This document shows, one piece after another, positions 62,779 to 64,000 of a stretch of 64,000 nucleotides of DNA. The translations under genes were made by a program, and so were the position numbers. This DNA is from Neurospora tetraspora (lineage: Eukaryota; Ascomycota; Sordariomycetes; Sordariales; Sordariaceae). The stretch's first letter is position 1. The number at the start of each line of letters is the position of its first letter. Below the pieces are notes generated by a model. The model was given only the letters and a program-made list of their open reading frames with translations, made no database searches and was not told where the DNA came from. The stretch is taken from NCBI RefSeq assembly GCF_033439725.1, contig NW_026944387.1, positions 3,534,001 to 3,598,000 on the forward strand. Direction: 5' to 3'.

Positions 62779-63198
62779 CTAAAAGAAAAATTTGCCTGTA
62801 GCGTCCAAAGCGACCCAGGCAAGGGTTAGCCTGAGCTTTAGCGTCCGAAGACGAGCAGTGGGTGTCCAGCTGCCCAAGAAATTACTCTTGCGCGCGCTGA
62901 ACTTTCCACTGTATTGTTCCTCCCTTTCCGCTGGATTGTTGATGAAGGGGGTTTTTATGGTGAGGGTGCCGCCATGCCGTTGATAGGCTGATTGTACGAA
63001 AGCCAAGCTTAAGTCCATGCTTTCGTAACCGCTGTCGTCGCCGATGTCGTTTATCAATTGCAGCCGCTTAAGGCTATCAACGTGTTTCTCCAGCCCCATA
63101 TCCTTGAGGTAGCGGATATTCTCGAGTCGGTCCAAGTAGGTTACAAACACCAGATACTCGTCTGTGTCGAGGAAGGGGATCCCAGTGTGCATGATCAT
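62779..63198 (-). CDS. Unknown 139-residue ORF overlapping the Cdc4-like stop codon
   Basis: Starts at the ATG at 63198, which shares bases with the TGA of the upstream Cdc4-like frame (GAATGATC), and runs to TAG at 62779. The translation (MIMHTGIPFLDTDEYLVFVT, then RYLKDMGLEKHVDSLKRLQL and DSGYESMDLSLAF) has ordinary amino-acid balance and codon use and one acidic and one basic half. I recognise no family. It could be the second cistron of a dicistronic transcript, an alternative C-terminus of the WD40 protein, or chance open frame in a 3' UTR. Confidence 0.35.
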   Translation of the reverse strand: MIMHTGIPFLDTDEYLVFVTYLDRLENIRYLKDMGLEKHVDSLKRLQLINDIGDDSGYESMDLSLAFVQSAYQRHGGTLTIKTPFINNPAEREEQYSGKFSARKSNFLGSWTPTARLRTLKLRLTLAWVALDATGKFFF

Positions 63199-64000
63199 TC
63201 GCCTTCTGCAAGCAAAAGTTGTTGGACTTCTGCCTCATTGAGGAGCTTACGCTTGCCGAGTTCCTCGGGCGGAGCTCCGTCTCGGACAGCCCCAAAATCA
63301 AGAATCTAAACACATTCGAGTCAGCTCATGTCCGCGTCCGGCGTTATGCCGCTGATAGGGAAATTGGTACATGCCTCGACATAAGTCAAATTGCCACGCT
63401 GCACCGCTGCAACGCACCGCCTTTCGTCAAACTTTACTTGCCAGACCCCGCTAAGATCTGTCAAGAGGTCCTGCATGCATTCGCCTGTTTGAACATCCCA
63501 CATTTTGACGGTTTTCTCACTTCCAGAGATGACTTTTCGGCCATCATGTTGGAAGCACGTGATCGCTCCGGTGTGAGCCATGAGGGTGTGCTTACACTTT
63601 CCAGTCTCGGGGTCCCAGATGCGCAGTGTGCTGTCCGCCGCAGCCGAGACCAACTTTTCGTCACGCAAGTCGAGAAGTCCGACCAGCAAGCTGTGCCCTT
63701 CCAAGGTGTACAAGCATGCACCCGTGTCCAGATCCCAAATCTTGACGAAACTGTCCATAGATCCGGAAATACACCGGTTCCGCTTGTGGTCCAAGACCAC
63801 CGAGTAAACCTTTTGGTTGTGGCCGGACAGAACATGGAGTTGCTGGCCCGTGCTGATGCGCCAGACACGCACGGTGCTATCGTAGCTGCCCGAAACGAGA
63901 ATATCCCCGTGAGCCGAAATGGACCTCACAGAGTGCGCGTGGCCGGAAAGAATACGGACAAAATACGGGCAGTTTTCTTCATTAGCCGCAGGTCCGTTCA
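63195..64000 (-). CDS. cdc4: Cdc4/FBW7-type F-box WD40 protein, 3' part only
   Basis: Model: complement(join(63195..63305, 63375..>64000)); the N-terminus with any F-box lies beyond the window. Successive WD40 repeats are visible: ILSGHAHSVRSI to YDSTVRVW, LSGHNQKVYSV to DSFVKIWD, LEGHSLLVGLL to DSTLRIWD, and AHTGAITCFQHDGRKVISGS to KTVKMWD. Then come the Cdc4-specific SGVWQVKFDERRCVAA, LTYVE and ILDFG. The blocks HTGAITCFQHD and GVWQV favour Cdc4 over Met30/SCON-2. In the family it selects phosphorylated substrates for SCF ubiquitination. The last intron (63306-63374) appears to use a GC donor (GAG|GCATGT) with a TTTAG acceptor, which keeps the frame. Confidence 0.88.

Overview
The window looks like nuclear DNA of a filamentous ascomycete, most likely Neurospora or a close Sordariales relative. 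Genes are compact, with short GT-AG introns carrying CTAAC-like branch points. A cellulase carries a fungal CBM1 module. A 5.6 kb Ty1/copia-type element at 49.8-55.4 kb has been turned extremely AT- and TA-rich in the manner of repeat-induced point mutation (RIP). The species call is inference. The divergent GH2 beta-galactosidase / GH74 xyloglucanase pair matches my recollection of the Neurospora crassa gh74-1 locus.

Layout. 0-1.6 kb: 3' part of a HET-domain gene. 1.9-9.2 kb: intracellular GH2 beta-galactosidase and secreted GH74-CBM1 xyloglucanase, divergent across a 1.4 kb shared promoter. 9.8-10.25 kb: tRNA-Glu(UUC) and initiator tRNA-Met. 10.9-17.5 kb: three minus-strand genes (acidic orphan, TMEM53/PaxU-like protein, five-exon orphan). 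18.9-22.5 kb: a cysteine-rich single-pass membrane protein, a TIR-bounded repeat, and an Ego1/LAMTOR1-like TORC1 scaffold. 22.5-36.4 kb: a gene-poor stretch holding one small cysteine-containing gene and a possible relic. 36.4-43.7 kb: an F-box gene, a small Thr-rich ORF, a mosaic of duplicated gene ends, a ZNF830-like gene and MED7. 44.7-48.7 kb: a Bye1-like PHD/TFIIS-M/SPOC factor whose reading frame continues 235 codons past its UAG. 49.8-55.4 kb: the RIP-mutated copia fossil. 55.9-64 kb: proteasome alpha3 subunit, PAP2 lipid phosphatase, a secreted Thr/Val-repeat protein, and the 3' part of a Cdc4-type F-box/WD40 gene with a second ORF overlapping its stop codon.

Functional links are modest. 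The two glycosidases plausibly act on the same plant cell-wall polymer outside and inside the cell. MED7, Bye1 and the ZNF830-like protein are housekeeping RNA polymerase II or RNA-processing factors. The F-box proteins and PRE9 belong to ubiquitin-proteasome turnover.

The most unusual observations are three. (1) Copies of the ends of the HET, GH2 and ZNF830-like genes sit in a mosaic at 39.4-39.9 kb, and the HET/GH2 part is in circularly permuted order relative to its source at 1.5-2.1 kb. (2) The Bye1-like gene has a long in-frame extension beyond UAG. (3) An ATGA stop/start overlap lies behind the Cdc4-like gene. All coordinates and splice sites were read by eye from the sequence; no database search was possible.
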